Source: Prochlorococcus sp. AG-347-I21 (lineage in GTDB: Bacteria; Cyanobacteriota; Cyanobacteriia; PCC-6307; Cyanobiaceae). From it: a stretch of DNA of 64,000 nt. The DNA is taken from positions 1 through 64,000 of the forward strand of contig QCBP01000005.1 of the NCBI GenBank assembly GCA_003279055.1, read 5' to 3'. This document shows positions 37,205-47,336 of this stretch, piece after piece (positions within the stretch are counted from its first letter, which is position 1; each line of letters starts with the position of its first letter). The position numbers were made by a program, and so were the translations under genes. The notes under the pieces are model-generated. The model saw only the letters and a program-made list of their open reading frames with translations, was not told the DNA's origin and made no database searches.

Positions 37205-37280
37205 TTTTTTACTCTAAATTTCCAATACCAAAATCATAAAATGGCCATAAATCTTTCTCAAAGTATTCTTAATATTAAAA

Positions 37281-38204
37281 ATGGAAATTAAAGATGGATT
37301 CTTAGTTATTAATAAAGATAAAGGCTGTACCTCTCATGATTGTGTTAAACAAATAAGGAAGTTACTAAATATAAAAAAGGTCGGGCACACAGGGACCCTT
37401 GACCCAGAAGTTATAGGAACATTACCAATCGCTATAGGCAGTGCAACAAGATTTATTCAATATCTACCTCAGGGTAAAACTTACATAGGGCAAATTAAAC
37501 TAGGGATAAGAACTAACACTGATGATATTCACGGAGGAATAATTAATCAAAAAAGTTGGCCTAAAATTAGTGAAGAAAAATTAGATCAATACTTAAATAG
37601 ATTTAGAGGAATTATTAAACAAATTCCGCCAAAAGTATCTAGTGTTCACGTCAATGGTGAGAGAGCTTATAAAAAATCTTTCAGGAATGAAATTTTTGAA
37701 TTAGCTCCAAGAGAAGTAAAAATCGATGAACTTACTTTAATGAAATGGGACCAAGTACAAGGAATCATAGAAATAAAAATCCAATGTTCAGCTGGCACAT
37801 ATATAAGAGCAATTGCAAGAGATTTAGGAGAAATTCTTAATTCTGAAGGTTGCCTTCTTCAATTAAAAAGAATTTCAGCTTGTGGTTTTGATGAACAAAG
37901 CTCGATAAAAATATCTGATATCGAAAGAGAAAAAGGAAAAAAAAACTCGAAAAATTTTATTATTCCAACAATTTCTGCTCTTAATCACATTTCATCATTT
38001 GTCTTAAGTAATGAAGAACAAATCAATTTTTGGCAAACAGGAAGAGCAATTCAAGTTGATTTTATGCACTTCAAGGCAAGTGAGTCTTTTGATTATAAAA
38101 AGCCCATAAAAGTGATTGATAACAAACAATCACTACTAGGGATTGGCTTCTTAAATGAGGATCAAACTAATATAAATCCAAAATTAGTCCTTAATGCTAA
38201 ATAA
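37281..38204 (+). CDS. truB: tRNA pseudouridine(55) synthase TruB
   Basis: Makes pseudouridine 55 in the T loop of tRNAs. The catalytic aspartate is D41 in [20 protein letters not shown], with the N-terminal [20 protein letters not shown] and later [19 protein letters not shown], and [16 protein letters not shown]. 307 residues with the usual C-terminal domain. It is divergent from the methyltransferase and convergent with the SpoIID-like gene. Confidence 0.96.
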   Translation: MEIKDGFLVINKDKGCTSHDCVKQIRKLLNIKKVGHTGTLDPEVIGTLPIAIGSATRFIQYLPQGKTYIGQIKLGIRTNTDDIHGGIINQKSWPKISEEKLDQYLNRFRGIIKQIPPKVSSVHVNGERAYKKSFRNEIFELAPREVKIDELTLMKWDQVQGIIEIKIQCSAGTYIRAIARDLGEILNSEGCLLQLKRISACGFDEQSSIKISDIEREKGKKNSKNFIIPTISALNHISSFVLSNEEQINFWQTGRAIQVDFMHFKASESFDYKKPIKVIDNKQSLLGIGFLNEDQTNINPKLVLNAK

Positions 38205-38207
38205 CTT

Positions 38208-39383
38208 CTAAAGGTAATCTTTTCTAAAAGGTTTAATCTGCACTCCCTTATAAAAATACTTTAATATTCTTTCAGCTTTTTGGCCTCTAGACGCCAAATA
38301 TTTTGCACCCCATTGACTCATTCCTACTCCATGACCTGATCCCTGGCCAAAAACAATCAAACCTTTTTTTATAGAAAAATTATTATCTAATTGTTCCTCA
38401 AAGAATTTAAATCTCACAAAATTACTGTTTAGGCCTAATTTTTTTCTTAAAACTACTCCAGACATTTGATCAGAACCATAAGCCCCAATAAGTTTTACAT
38501 TTTTTACTCTCCCGGTACTAGTAATATCTAAAATCTCTATATTTTTTAAACCTCCAATCTTGGGAAATAAATTTATTAATTGATTACTAGAAAATTTTTT
38601 TTTCCATCTAAATTTTGGATTATTTTTATCAAAATCTTTCACACTTGATAAATATGGATATTTATTCTTCCATACATCTTGACTATTTTCTGTCATTCCA
38701 CCTGAGCTGCTATGAAACAAAGCATTAATTAATTTATTTTTATACGTCAAAACCAAAGATCTTGTACTTTTAACGGCTCTGATAGTCTTATAAGTTCTCG
38801 ACTCCAAGCCATTATAGACTTGATTTTTCTGGGTTGAATCTATATCAAATAAATTATTCCCCTTTTGCTTTAAAGCATAAGTTCTAGAGGCAATTGCTTG
38901 TGCTTTTAATGCTTCAATAGGCCATTTTGTTGGCATCTCTGAGCCAACTACACTACTTAGGTATTTTTCTATTCCTAAAACATTTACTACCAATATCTCA
39001 GAATCAAGTACAAAGAGATTAAGCTTACCAGGAAATCTCTTCTGACCTACCCATATACCTCTTCCATCAGAAGATCTAACTTGAAATTGTTTATTACTTT
39101 TTAAGTCATATTTTTTTTGTTTGTTTTTATCAAAATACAAAATTTTTTTATTTTTCTCATTTTTCAAAGTTAAGCCTTTTATTTTTTTACTTGAAAAAAA
39201 TTCCCCCTCTATTATTAAAGGAATTGACCTATCTGATCTAATCCTTAAATTGTTATTTTTTGATATTAATACTCTTATTATTGGCTCTCTAGATGCAAAA
39301 ACATTTTCACTCTTCAAAACACAAATAAATAAAATAGCTATCAGGCAATATTTACAATAGTTATTTCTAAATTTAAGTATCAC
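38208..39383 (-). CDS. SpoIID/LytB-domain protein
   Basis: A 391-residue exported protein with an N-terminal signal (YCLIAILFICVL then cleavage around VFASREP). The SpoIID core is plain: YLSSVVGSEMPTKWPIEALK, AIASRTYALKQKG, FHSSSGGMTENSQDVW and the C-terminal GSGHGVGMSQWGAKYLASRG. SpoIID-like enzymes are lytic transglycosylases acting on denuded glycan; in this non-sporulating organism the role would be wall remodelling in the periplasm. Confidence 0.9.
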   Translation of the reverse strand: MILKFRNNYCKYCLIAILFICVLKSENVFASREPIIRVLISKNNNLRIRSDRSIPLIIEGEFFSSKKIKGLTLKNEKNKKILYFDKNKQKKYDLKSNKQFQVRSSDGRGIWVGQKRFPGKLNLFVLDSEILVVNVLGIEKYLSSVVGSEMPTKWPIEALKAQAIASRTYALKQKGNNLFDIDSTQKNQVYNGLESRTYKTIRAVKSTRSLVLTYKNKLINALFHSSSGGMTENSQDVWKNKYPYLSSVKDFDKNNPKFRWKKKFSSNQLINLFPKIGGLKNIEILDITSTGRVKNVKLIGAYGSDQMSGVVLRKKLGLNSNFVRFKFFEEQLDNNFSIKKGLIVFGQGSGHGVGMSQWGAKYLASRGQKAERILKYFYKGVQIKPFRKDYL

Positions 39384-39472
39384 TTTGTTTAAAAAACAAA
39401 CGCTTAATTTGCCTAATTTTGACTAAAAGTCTAGATTTAATCCAGATATAAAAATAAAAATATCATAAACAA

Positions 39473-40411
39473 GTGAATATCACCTTCTTAGGAACAAGCT
39501 CTGGAGTCCCATCCTTAACGAGAAATGTTTCTTCCTTAGCACTTAAATTATCACAGTCATCAGAAGTTTGGCTGTTTGATTGTGGTGAAGGAACACAACA
39601 TCAAATAATGAAAAGCAATATTAAATCTTCACAAATCAAGAAAATATTTATTACACATATGCATGGAGATCATATTTATGGTTTGCCTGGACTTTTGGCC
39701 ACCTTAGGTTTATCCGGAAATAGTAAGGGTATTGAAATTTACGGTCCTTCAGAGTTGCGAAGTTTTATAAATTCTGCACTTAAAAGTAGTTTTTGCAAAT
39801 TATCTTTCCCTTTGCATTTTGTGGAAGTTGAAAATTTTGTATCAGAGAATAAAATTCTATTTGAAAACAACAAAATAAAAGTAAATTGTGCATGCCTTAA
39901 GCATAAAATTCCTGCTTATGGTTATCGAGTTAGTGAAAAAAATAAGCCAGGTATATTTGATATCAAAAAAGCTGAGTCTCTAAAAATAGCACCTGGACCA
40001 ATTTATTCCGAACTGCAACAAGGCAAAAAAGTCTTATTAGCTGATGGTAGGACATTTGATGGGAAAGATTTCTGTGGACCTCCTAGAGAGGGTGAAAGTT
40101 TTGTTTATTGCACAGATACAGTCTTTAGCGAATCAGCTGTTTCACTTTCAAAAAATGCCGATTTACTCGTACATGAATCGACCTTTTCGAAGGAGGATGA
40201 AAGCATGGCCTACGAAAAATTACATTCCACAACAATCATGGCTGCCAAAACAGCATTATTATCTAACACAAAAAAATTAATTATTACTCATCTAAGTCCA
40301 AGATACACCAATAAAAATGCAATCACGCCAAGCGATTTGCTTAAAGAAGCGCAAAAAATCTTTCCGAATACTGAGCTTGCAAAAGATTTTCTAACGGCAG
40401 AAATAAAATAA
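39473..40411 (+). CDS. rnz: Ribonuclease Z
   Basis: Zinc endonuclease that trims tRNA 3' ends, necessary where CCA is not encoded (see the tRNA-Val in this window). It has the metallo-lactamase HxHxDH motif at 62-67 ([16 protein letters not shown]), [27 protein letters not shown] and ITHLSPRY. 312 residues. The start is GTG. It is divergent from the SpoIID-like gene. Confidence 0.95.
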   Translation: MNITFLGTSSGVPSLTRNVSSLALKLSQSSEVWLFDCGEGTQHQIMKSNIKSSQIKKIFITHMHGDHIYGLPGLLATLGLSGNSKGIEIYGPSELRSFINSALKSSFCKLSFPLHFVEVENFVSENKILFENNKIKVNCACLKHKIPAYGYRVSEKNKPGIFDIKKAESLKIAPGPIYSELQQGKKVLLADGRTFDGKDFCGPPREGESFVYCTDTVFSESAVSLSKNADLLVHESTFSKEDESMAYEKLHSTTIMAAKTALLSNTKKLIITHLSPRYTNKNAITPSDLLKEAQKIFPNTELAKDFLTAEIK

Positions 40412-40443
40412 ACTGCAACAGTTCGTGAGAAGAAGGGTCGCAA

Positions 40444-41046
40444 ATGACCAACCCATGGAATAATAGTCATAGGTTTTCTATATTGATGTTGATCGAAATG
40501 GTTTCTATTTTTTCATCACTACATAAGTCTTGTAAAAGACTATTGATTTTTCTTCCATTAATTATTGGTTTACTTATTAATCCAATCTCAGCAAACGCAC
40601 TCTATCCTAGTGATCCTTCATCAGTTGACGTACTAAAAGATGATCTTCACGGCGCCGACCTTCATAATACTGAATATGTTAAATATGATTTATCTAATCA
40701 AGATTTAGGAGAAGCTAATCTTCAAGGCGCATATATGAGCGTAACAACTGCAAAAAACTCTAGTTTTAAAGGAGCCAATATGACGGACCTCATTGCATAT
40801 GCAACACGTTTTGATAATGCTGATTTTACAGATGCAAATCTTACCAATGGTGAGCTAATGAAAAGTGTTTTTGATGGAGCAATTATTGACGGAGCAGACT
40901 TTACTGATGCAAATCTTGATCTTTCTCAGAGAAAATCTTTATGTGAAAGAGCTAGTGGAACTAACTCACAAACTGGAGTAAATACAATTGATAGTCTTGA
41001 ATGCACCGGCTTAAAAGGTTATATGCCTCCAAAGCCAAAAGCATAA
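40444..41046 (+). CDS. Exported (probably thylakoid-lumenal) pentapeptide-repeat protein
   Basis: A 200-residue protein with an N-terminal signal (KRLLIFLPLIIGLLI, cleavage near SANALYPSD). The mature part carries A(D/N)LxX pentapeptide repeats: LHGADLHNTEY, LGEANLQGAY, SSFKGANMTDL, FDNADFTDANL, IIDGADFTDANL. It should form a right-handed beta helix. A lumen or periplasm location is inferred from the signal. Met19 or Met17 could also be the start, which would shorten the region before the signal. It ends before a strong terminator at 41084. Confidence 0.85.
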   Translation: MTNPWNNSHRFSILMLIEMVSIFSSLHKSCKRLLIFLPLIIGLLINPISANALYPSDPSSVDVLKDDLHGADLHNTEYVKYDLSNQDLGEANLQGAYMSVTTAKNSSFKGANMTDLIAYATRFDNADFTDANLTNGELMKSVFDGAIIDGADFTDANLDLSQRKSLCERASGTNSQTGVNTIDSLECTGLKGYMPPKPKA

Positions 41047-41055
41047 TATTTAAAG

Positions 41056-41424
41056 CTAACTAACTTCAGAAGGGAAGATATTACCAGGCTCTTTTGAGCC
41101 TGGTTTTTTGCTGTACCACCATTCTTGTATATCAGAAGAAAATTTCTTTGAAAAAAGAGTTATAACTGTCTCCACAGGTTTTGATCCTGGCTCCAAAATC
41201 TGTACTGAGTAAGATGGGCATTTTCTTGAAGCCATATCAGCAACGAACCTAGAACCTATTCTTCTCCAACTAGGCTCCTTACTTCTCCAAGCAAGCCTTG
41301 AACAGGGCCACGGTAACTCTTCCCTATCATAAAGTCTGCAGCATGGTCCGATTACTTTGTAACTGTACTGACCACCATAACTTGATTGAACACTGCCAGT
41401 TTTAAAAAATTCAAATTTATTCAT
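41056..41424 (-). CDS. Conserved hypothetical protein (122 aa)
   Basis: A 122-residue soluble protein rich in aromatic residues and cysteines: IGPCCRLYDREELPWPCSRL, WRRIGSRFVADMASRKCPSY and EWWYSKKPGSKEPGNIF. No family recognised, but composition and length indicate a real gene. It lies downstream of petF across a terminator hairpin (41430-41458) and converges with the pentapeptide gene, whose terminator is inside its own reading frame. Confidence 0.8.
   Translation of the reverse strand: MNKFEFFKTGSVQSSYGGQYSYKVIGPCCRLYDREELPWPCSRLAWRSKEPSWRRIGSRFVADMASRKCPSYSVQILEPGSKPVETVITLFSKKFSSDIQEWWYSKKPGSKEPGNIFPSEVS
41084..41109 (+). terminator. Rho-independent terminator inside the convergent gene
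   Basis: A perfect eight-base stem CCAGGCTC/GAGCCTGG with a TTTT loop, followed by six T residues on the plus strand, 38 bases after the pentapeptide-repeat gene. It lies within the coding 3' end of the minus-strand gene 41056-41424, where it encodes part of KKPGSKEPGN. Confidence 0.85.
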
Positions 41425-41429
41425 TTACT

Positions 41430-41458
41430 AAAAAAAAACCACCCTTAATAGAGGGTGG
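41430..41458 (-). terminator. Rho-independent terminator downstream of petF
   Basis: Read on the minus strand: stem CCACCC/GGGTGG around TCTATTAA, then nine T residues. It lies 46 bases past the petF stop and just before the start of the 122-residue gene, so it ends the ferredoxin transcript. Confidence 0.8.
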
Positions 41459-41504
41459 CAGAGAAATAATGAATAATCAACTTAGAAAAGTTAATTTTTT
41501 ATAA

Positions 41505-41804
41505 TTAGTACAATTCTTCCTCAGCATGAGTTGTAATTGTTACGTCAGATGTTGGATAAGCAACACATGTAAGAACAAAACCAGCTTCTAGTTGGTCATC
41601 ATCTAAGAAACTTTGATCTGATTGATCAACACTACCTGAAGTAACTTTTCCGGCACATGTTGAACATGCTCCAGCTCTACAGGAATAAGGAAGGTCGATA
41701 CCTTGCTCTTCAGCCGCATCAAGGATGTACTGGTCATCAGGTACTTCAATAGTTGAATTGAGACCTTCACCTTCGTTGATGAGTGTAACTTTGTAAGAAG
41801 CCAT
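41505..41804 (-). CDS. petF: [2Fe-2S] ferredoxin, plant type
   Basis: Soluble electron carrier from photosystem I to FNR, NDH-1 and other acceptors. The ligands are C42, C47, C50 and C80 in [14 protein letters not shown] and VLTCVAYP. The acidic surface and C-terminal EEELY are typical. 99 residues, full length. It has its own downstream hairpin terminator and a 134-base upstream region. Confidence 0.98.
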   Translation of the reverse strand: MASYKVTLINEGEGLNSTIEVPDDQYILDAAEEQGIDLPYSCRAGACSTCAGKVTSGSVDQSDQSFLDDDQLEAGFVLTCVAYPTSDVTITTHAEEELY

Positions 41805-41938
41805 TTAAATAAAAAATTGTTGGTAATTAATACCTATCAAATACATTTTTAACATCGATTGAGTCGATATGTGAGATTTTGAAGTAAAAAATGACACAAT
41901 AAAATGTATTAAAGAGTATCTATAAGAAAAACTTATAC

Positions 41939-42850
41939 TTAGGATGAATCACTAGCTTTTTGTGCAGAAATACATGCCCAATCTTTTTTAGTTGATACAT
42001 CCAATAATTTCAACTTATTCTGAATTAATATTTTTATGATTTCATCTTTTTGTGAGTTGAGAATTCCACTAAAAATGACTTCCCCATTGTTTCTTAAGCA
42101 CTGATAAATATTTGGAATCATTTCTTTTATTACTTCAGCTAGAATATTACATAAAACAAAATCGAATTGTTTGAGTTGATTTTTCAAAATTACCTCATTA
42201 AAAGACCCCAAATATGTATTTAAGTTTTTTAAATTACCGAAGTTTAGTTGAAAATTAGAATTAGTTGAATTTATAGCTAGATAATCATTATCTACTGCAC
42301 AAACCTCTTCAGCACCTAGCAATCTTGCGGCAACACTCAAAATACCGCTACCACTACCAATATCTAATACCTTTTTATCAGCAAATAAAATATTCTCCAT
42401 TTTTTCCAAGCATAAATAAGTTGAAGGATGACTTCCTGTACCAAAGGCTGCTCCAGGATCAATTTTTAAGATTTGTTTATCTTTAAATTTTTCGTCTAGA
42501 TTTATCCAACAAGGCAATATTAAAAAATGATTTCCTACTAATTCAGGCGCCCAATATTTCTTCCAGCTTGTCAACCAATCCTCCTCTTTAATGATACTCC
42601 AATCAAAAAATTTTTTTTTAGGGGCATTAATTTTTAAAAGTTTGCATATTATTTTTTCAAAACCACTTCTAGAACTCTCCCCCCAATCATTAATTGGAAG
42701 CCATATATTCACCTCTTTTTTGTTTTCATTTTTAATTAAATATTCAAATGAAAAACTAAATATTCCCAGTTCATTTAATTTCCAAATAATAATTTCTTCT
42801 GAATCACTTTCTATCAGAAAAGTTAGTTTATACCAATCTTTAGATTCCAT
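41939..42850 (-). CDS. prmA: Ribosomal protein L11 methyltransferase
   Basis: Trimethylates ribosomal protein L11. The SAM site is [20 protein letters not shown], preceded by the family block [20 protein letters not shown] and followed by [19 protein letters not shown]. 303 residues with the N-terminal substrate-binding domain present but weakly conserved. It lies 18 bases after serA on the same strand. Confidence 0.95.
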   Translation of the reverse strand: MESKDWYKLTFLIESDSEEIIIWKLNELGIFSFSFEYLIKNENKKEVNIWLPINDWGESSRSGFEKIICKLLKINAPKKKFFDWSIIKEEDWLTSWKKYWAPELVGNHFLILPCWINLDEKFKDKQILKIDPGAAFGTGSHPSTYLCLEKMENILFADKKVLDIGSGSGILSVAARLLGAEEVCAVDNDYLAINSTNSNFQLNFGNLKNLNTYLGSFNEVILKNQLKQFDFVLCNILAEVIKEMIPNIYQCLRNNGEVIFSGILNSQKDEIIKILIQNKLKLLDVSTKKDWACISAQKASDSS

Positions 42851-42868
42851 TAATTAAGACAAGCAGCT

Positions 42869-44455
42869 TTATAAAGTAACTGGATTAGCCTTAGTAATTC
42901 CCTCTACTTCAATAATGGCATCAAGCAACTTATTAGGTATTGGATCATCAATACTTAGAACCATAACAGCTTCCCCTCTAACAATTTTGCGCCCTACTTG
43001 CATTGAGGCAATATTTACATTGTTGCTACCTAATAAAGACCCCAGCTTGCCAATAATACCAGGCATATCTCTATGCCTAGTAACTAACATATATCTGCTT
43101 GGCGATACGTTAACTGGGTATTGATCAATACTAATAATTCTTAATTCCCCATCAGCAAAAATGCTTCCTGCCACGCTATGGTCTCCATTATCTCCATAAG
43201 TAGTTAATTGAAGCGACCCACTAGCAAATTCAGGTCTTGCCTCATCTCTATTCTCGACTATTGAAATACCTCTGGAATCTGCTTCTAGCGAAGCATTCAC
43301 ATAATTAATCCTATCTCCCAAAGCTTTACTTAATAGACCTTTTAGACTTGCTATTATTAATGGCTGGGAAGGATGTTGAACAAATTCGCCTTGAAGCTTC
43401 ACCTCTAATTTTTGAATCTGTCCACCTGAAAGCTGGCTGATAAGCAGACCCATCGTTTCAGCCAACTGCAAATGAGGTTTTAGGCTATCCATAATATCAG
43501 GACTCAAACCTGGAATATTTACTGCAGTTCTAGCAGATAAACCAAGCAAGACATCTCTTATTTGTTCTGCAACATCTACAGCTACATTTTCTTGTGCTTC
43601 CCTTGTAGATGCTCCTAAGTGTGGAGTAAGGATAAGATTCTTTTCAACCTTCAAAAGTGGTGAATTAGATTCCAAAGGTTCTTTAGAAAAGACATCTATT
43701 GCGGCACCTGCAATCAATGATTTATTTAAAGCTTCTGCTAACGCTTCTTCGTCAATTAGGCCTCCTCGAGCACAATTAATTAATTTTGCGCTACTTTTCA
43801 TACTTTTAAGCACTTCTATATTTACTAAATTCTCTGTCTCTGGTGTACGAGGCAAATGCAAAGTTACATAATCTGATTGTTGGAATAATTCCTCTAGCTC
43901 AGATAGTTTAACTTTTATTTGTTGAGCTCTTTCAGTTGAAACAAAGGGATCATATCCGTAAACTTCCATTCCTAATGCATTAGCAACTTTCGCTACATGA
44001 GCACCAATTTTCCCTAAACCTACTACACCTAATTTTTTCTTATAAAGCTCATTCCCAACAAATTTCTTTCTTTCCCATTTACCTGACAAAGTACTACTAT
44101 TAGCTATTGGAATATGTCTAGATAAAGCCAACATCATAGCTATAGTATGTTCAGCAGCTGCTATTGTGTTACCTCCTGGAGAATTAACAACAAGAACTCC
44201 TTTTTGCGTAGCAGCCTTAACATCTACATTATCAACTCCAACTCCTGCTCTTCCAATAATTCTAAGTTTACTTGAAGAGTTAATAATTTCTTCGGTCACT
44301 TGAGTACCAGAGCGAATCATTAAAGCATCATAATCTTTAATAATGGAAGCTAGCTCAGAGTCTGAGATTCCTATCTTCTGATCAACCTGAGCAACTTGTG
44401 AAAGAATATTGATTCCTGTTTGATCAATTGGATCTGTAATGAGAACTTTTGTCAT
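42869..44455 (-). CDS. serA: D-3-phosphoglycerate dehydrogenase
   Basis: First step of serine synthesis from 3-phosphoglycerate. The NAD site is LGVVGLGKIGAHVAKVANAL; catalytic parts include RAGVGVDNVDVKAA, NCARGGLIDEEAL and ILTPHLGASTREAQENVA. Residues after about 310 form the intervening domain and a C-terminal ACT domain (YMLVTRHRDMPGIIGKLGSL, NIASMQVGR), the long form of the enzyme. 528 residues, full length. Confidence 0.97.
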   Translation of the reverse strand: MTKVLITDPIDQTGINILSQVAQVDQKIGISDSELASIIKDYDALMIRSGTQVTEEIINSSSKLRIIGRAGVGVDNVDVKAATQKGVLVVNSPGGNTIAAAEHTIAMMLALSRHIPIANSSTLSGKWERKKFVGNELYKKKLGVVGLGKIGAHVAKVANALGMEVYGYDPFVSTERAQQIKVKLSELEELFQQSDYVTLHLPRTPETENLVNIEVLKSMKSSAKLINCARGGLIDEEALAEALNKSLIAGAAIDVFSKEPLESNSPLLKVEKNLILTPHLGASTREAQENVAVDVAEQIRDVLLGLSARTAVNIPGLSPDIMDSLKPHLQLAETMGLLISQLSGGQIQKLEVKLQGEFVQHPSQPLIIASLKGLLSKALGDRINYVNASLEADSRGISIVENRDEARPEFASGSLQLTTYGDNGDHSVAGSIFADGELRIISIDQYPVNVSPSRYMLVTRHRDMPGIIGKLGSLLGSNNVNIASMQVGRKIVRGEAVMVLSIDDPIPNKLLDAIIEVEGITKANPVTL

Positions 44456-44554
44456 TTAAGATTGGTTCTTTAATCTTTTACTTTAACTTAATCTATAGTG
44501 TATGTATCTTATTTTATTAATTTGAATAACACACAAACATTTGAGGATTGAAAT

Positions 44555-45121
44555 TTGACTAAAAGTATTGTGATATTTGAAGATATTGATAAATGTATCC
44601 AACTATTTGAAGTCTTCAAAGAAAAATCAGTAATGCTCTCTGAAGCTATTTTGATCCCACCAAAGATTGAGAAAATATCATCAGATGAAACAGAATTGCT
44701 AAATGCTAATGCAAATATCTTATTCAAATCTCAAAAATTTGAAGATATAAGAATTTTAAATCCAAAACTTGATAGAAAGATTAGACAAAAAGAAATGAGT
44801 AGATGGCTAATGCCATTTGGTTTTATAGCTGGAATAGCTTTTTCTAATATGACAAATTTATCTACTTTTAGTTTTCTTGGTTTGAATAACATCGGTGAAT
44901 CTCTCATTGGAGGACTTTTAGGAATGGGTTCAGGATATTTAGGTAGTGTTGTTTCTTCTGCGAGTATAAACATTAATAGGAATAAAGAGTTGAGACCAAT
45001 TATTAATTTTAATAAAGAGGGTAAATGGCTTGTTCTTCTTGAAAATCAAATTGGAACTGAATTACCTTGGGCTTTGATAAAACAATCAAAAGCAAAAGAT
45101 ATAATTTTTTTAGAAGGATAA
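44555..45121 (+). CDS. Conserved hypothetical protein with glycine-rich membrane hairpin (188 aa)
   Basis: A 188-residue protein. The first 60 residues look alpha/beta (SIVIFEDIDKCIQLFEVFKE, SEAILIPPKIEKIS). The middle has two short hydrophobic glycine-rich segments (MPFGFIAGIAFSNM; GLNNIGESLIGGLLGMGSGY), and the end is a soluble strand-rich region. The start is TTG. It abuts the PSII S4-domain gene, sharing only the junction, so they are almost certainly cotranscribed. Function unknown; a thylakoid role is a guess from the neighbour. Confidence 0.72.
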   Translation: MTKSIVIFEDIDKCIQLFEVFKEKSVMLSEAILIPPKIEKISSDETELLNANANILFKSQKFEDIRILNPKLDRKIRQKEMSRWLMPFGFIAGIAFSNMTNLSTFSFLGLNNIGESLIGGLLGMGSGYLGSVVSSASININRNKELRPIINFNKEGKWLVLLENQIGTELPWALIKQSKAKDIIFLEG

Positions 45122-45913
45122 ATGATTGACTTAAAAGAAATTTTAATAAATTCAAACTACAAAAAAGAAACTGAGGAATTAATAAATATTGCTAACTTAG
45201 CTTATAAATACTGGGAAACTTATTGGACTGGGTTTAATTCAACTTATGTTTGCGAGGAGATTTTAAAAGATTTTGAAAATTTAAATGATTTCAAATTTTT
45301 TATTTATGGAGGATTCTCCTCTTCTCAAAGATCTAGAATAGCTTGCTTCAGAGGAGATAGCATTCCTGAAGAGGATGCGCTAAAAAATAATTTTCCAGCT
45401 CAAGGAATAAAAATTAATGGGAATTTTTTATTTGATAATGCTACACAAGATGACTTTAGATCGCTCTTAATTGAAAATGGGGTAAATCAAAGCAAAGTAG
45501 GAGATATATGGACTATTGGCGATAGGGGAGCACAAGGGATAATTGATAATTTAGATATTGAGCATCTTGATGAAAAGATTTTTTATTTAAGAGACGTAAA
45601 AGTAAAAATTAATGTAGTAGGTACAGATGAATTACAAATGCCTTCTGGAAGAACAAAAAAACTTGTCAATACAGTAGAAGCTTCAACAAGATTAGATGCT
45701 ATAGCTTCAGCTGGCTTTAGGGTATCACGAACCAAAATCGTTGAAAGGATAGAAAATGGAATGCTCAGATTAAATGGAAGCAAAGTTAATAAACCAACTA
45801 TTAATCTAAAAATTGGCGACAAACTAGAACTTGAAAATAAAGGATTTATCGAAATTCTAAATTTAGAAATGACCAAAAGAGAACGATGGAAAGTTAAATT
45901 ACTTAGAAAATGA
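45122..45913 (+). CDS. Photosystem II S4 domain protein (TIGR03069 family)
   Basis: A 263-residue protein with a C-terminal S4 RNA-binding domain: ASTRLDAIASAGFRVSRTKI, VERIENGMLRLNGSKVNK and IGDKLELEN. The N-terminal part (ANLAYKYWETYWTGFNSTY, FFIYGGFSSSQRSRIACFRG) matches the cyanobacterial and plant 'PSII S4' family related to YlmH. The role in photosynthesis is named by family only and is poorly known. It starts one base after the previous gene ends. Confidence 0.88.
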   Translation: MIDLKEILINSNYKKETEELINIANLAYKYWETYWTGFNSTYVCEEILKDFENLNDFKFFIYGGFSSSQRSRIACFRGDSIPEEDALKNNFPAQGIKINGNFLFDNATQDDFRSLLIENGVNQSKVGDIWTIGDRGAQGIIDNLDIEHLDEKIFYLRDVKVKINVVGTDELQMPSGRTKKLVNTVEASTRLDAIASAGFRVSRTKIVERIENGMLRLNGSKVNKPTINLKIGDKLELENKGFIEILNLEMTKRERWKVKLLRK

Positions 45914-45962
45914 AACGCAACCTGCTATTTTCTTATAAGGGGGATTAAAAATTCTTCAATTT

Positions 45963-46034
45963 GGGCGATTAGCTCAGTGGTAGAGCACTACCTCGACACG
46001 GTAGTGGCCACTGGTTCGAATCCAGTATCGCCCA
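45963..46034 (+). tRNA. tRNA-Val (anticodon GAC)
   Basis: A full cloverleaf: acceptor GGGCGAT/ATCGCCC with discriminator A, D arm GCTCAGTGGTAGAGC, anticodon stem CTACC/GGTAG with loop TCGACAC (anticodon GAC), and T arm CTGGTTCGAATCCAG. The CCA end is not encoded, since TTA follows, so it must be added after RNase Z cutting. It lies between the S4 gene and the DUF1295 gene. Confidence 0.97.
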
Positions 46035-46100
46035 TTAAAACTTTTGAAGAACTAGTTTATATCCACAGAAAATTATTTCATTTTTTAGATTGTTAAAAAA

Positions 46101-46718
46101 ATGAAACTTAATCAAATAATTAATCTACATAAGGGGCTCACTGCATTTGTAGTGATCGCTCTTATGATTTTTTTTGATAATTTTACGATCGCTCCCTACG
46201 TTTATTTAGCTCTGCATGGTACTTATGGATTACTTTGGCTTCTAAAAGAAAAGATATTCCCGGATCCTTATTTTAAAGAAAAAATCAATTTTTTAACTTC
46301 AGTTACTGGTTTTATTTTCCTTGGAAGTTACTGGGTAGCTCCCTACATTCTTATCTCATCTCAGAAATCTGTTCCAAATATCGTAATAGCTGCATCTGTA
46401 TCTATAAATATAATTGGTGTGTTTCTACACTTTGCTAGTGATGCCCAAAAATATTTTTCTCTTAAATTAAAAAAAGATCTAATCAAAGAAGGATTTTTCA
46501 AAAATATAAGGAATACAAATTATCTAGGAGAAATACTAATTTATCTATCATTCGCCATACTTTCAATGAGTTCCATACCATTAGTAATTCTTGCAATATT
46601 TTTCTCTATAGTTTTTCTACCAAGAATGATAAAAAAAGATAAATCTCTCTCAAAATATGATTCATTCGAAGAATACAAAAAGAAAAGTGGTTTAATATTG
46701 CCTAGATTCAATGCCTGA
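46101..46718 (+). CDS. DUF1295 / isoprenylcysteine-methyltransferase-like membrane protein
   Basis: A 205-residue protein with five or six hydrophobic helices and the C-terminal pattern of DUF1295/ICMT enzymes: FFKNIRNTNYLGEILIYLSF (RNPNYxGE-like) and KKDKSLSKYDSFEEYKKKSG. Such proteins are reductases or methyltransferases acting on lipids or prenyl groups. Substrate unknown. Its end overlaps the next gene by 8 bases. Confidence 0.75.
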   Translation: MKLNQIINLHKGLTAFVVIALMIFFDNFTIAPYVYLALHGTYGLLWLLKEKIFPDPYFKEKINFLTSVTGFIFLGSYWVAPYILISSQKSVPNIVIAASVSINIIGVFLHFASDAQKYFSLKLKKDLIKEGFFKNIRNTNYLGEILIYLSFAILSMSSIPLVILAIFFSIVFLPRMIKKDKSLSKYDSFEEYKKKSGLILPRFNA

Positions 46719-47262
46719 TAACAACCTACCCAGTTGGAGGCAAGATTTAAAATCTTCTAGAAAAAAAGAGGGCAAATCATCCTCTAATAGATGGATACAG
46801 CTTGCAACAGTCAGCGAAGAAAATGAGCCAAGATTAAGAACAGTTGTTTTCAGAGGATGGCATAAAGATAGTTCAATGATTATTTTTACAGATAGAAGAA
46901 GTGAAAAAATTGGGCATTTAAAATCTAACCCTAATGCAGAAATATTATGGTTCTTTTTGAAAACCAAATCACAATATAGATTCAAAGGAAAAATACATGA
47001 ATTAAGTGATAACAAAAATTATTGGGATTTATTATCAGAAAAATCAAAATCTTCTTGGTTTTGGGGATCTCCTGGAGAGAAAATAAACCCAAAAATCCAA
47101 TCTACTTATGAAATATTATCCAATCTACCGAAGTCAGAAAATTTTGTAGTTCTAAATTTTGAAATCGATTCAGTAGATCTTCTTAAATTAGAACAGCCTA
47201 TTCATAAACGATATCTTTGGGAAAAGATTAAGAATTGGGAAAAAGTTGAAATTAATCCTTAA
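46711..47262 (+). CDS. Pyridoxamine 5'-phosphate oxidase-like flavoprotein (Alr4036 type)
   Basis: A 183-residue protein of the PNPOx/FMN-binding split-barrel group: RWIQLATVSEENEPRLRTVV, FRGWHKDSSMIIFTDRRSEK and NAEILWFFLKTKSQYRFKGK. It lacks the classical PdxH C-terminal PNPOx block, so it is nearer to the Alr4036 type than to true PdxH. FMN binding is likely; the reaction is unknown. It overlaps the DUF1295 gene by 8 bases. Confidence 0.8.
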   Translation: MPDNNLPSWRQDLKSSRKKEGKSSSNRWIQLATVSEENEPRLRTVVFRGWHKDSSMIIFTDRRSEKIGHLKSNPNAEILWFFLKTKSQYRFKGKIHELSDNKNYWDLLSEKSKSSWFWGSPGEKINPKIQSTYEILSNLPKSENFVVLNFEIDSVDLLKLEQPIHKRYLWEKIKNWEKVEINP

Positions 47263-47336
47263 ATATTTCTAAATTGTATATTTAGGTTGAAAAACATATA
47301 GTGATCAGTCAGTTTTAAAAAAGAAGTATTATTCAT

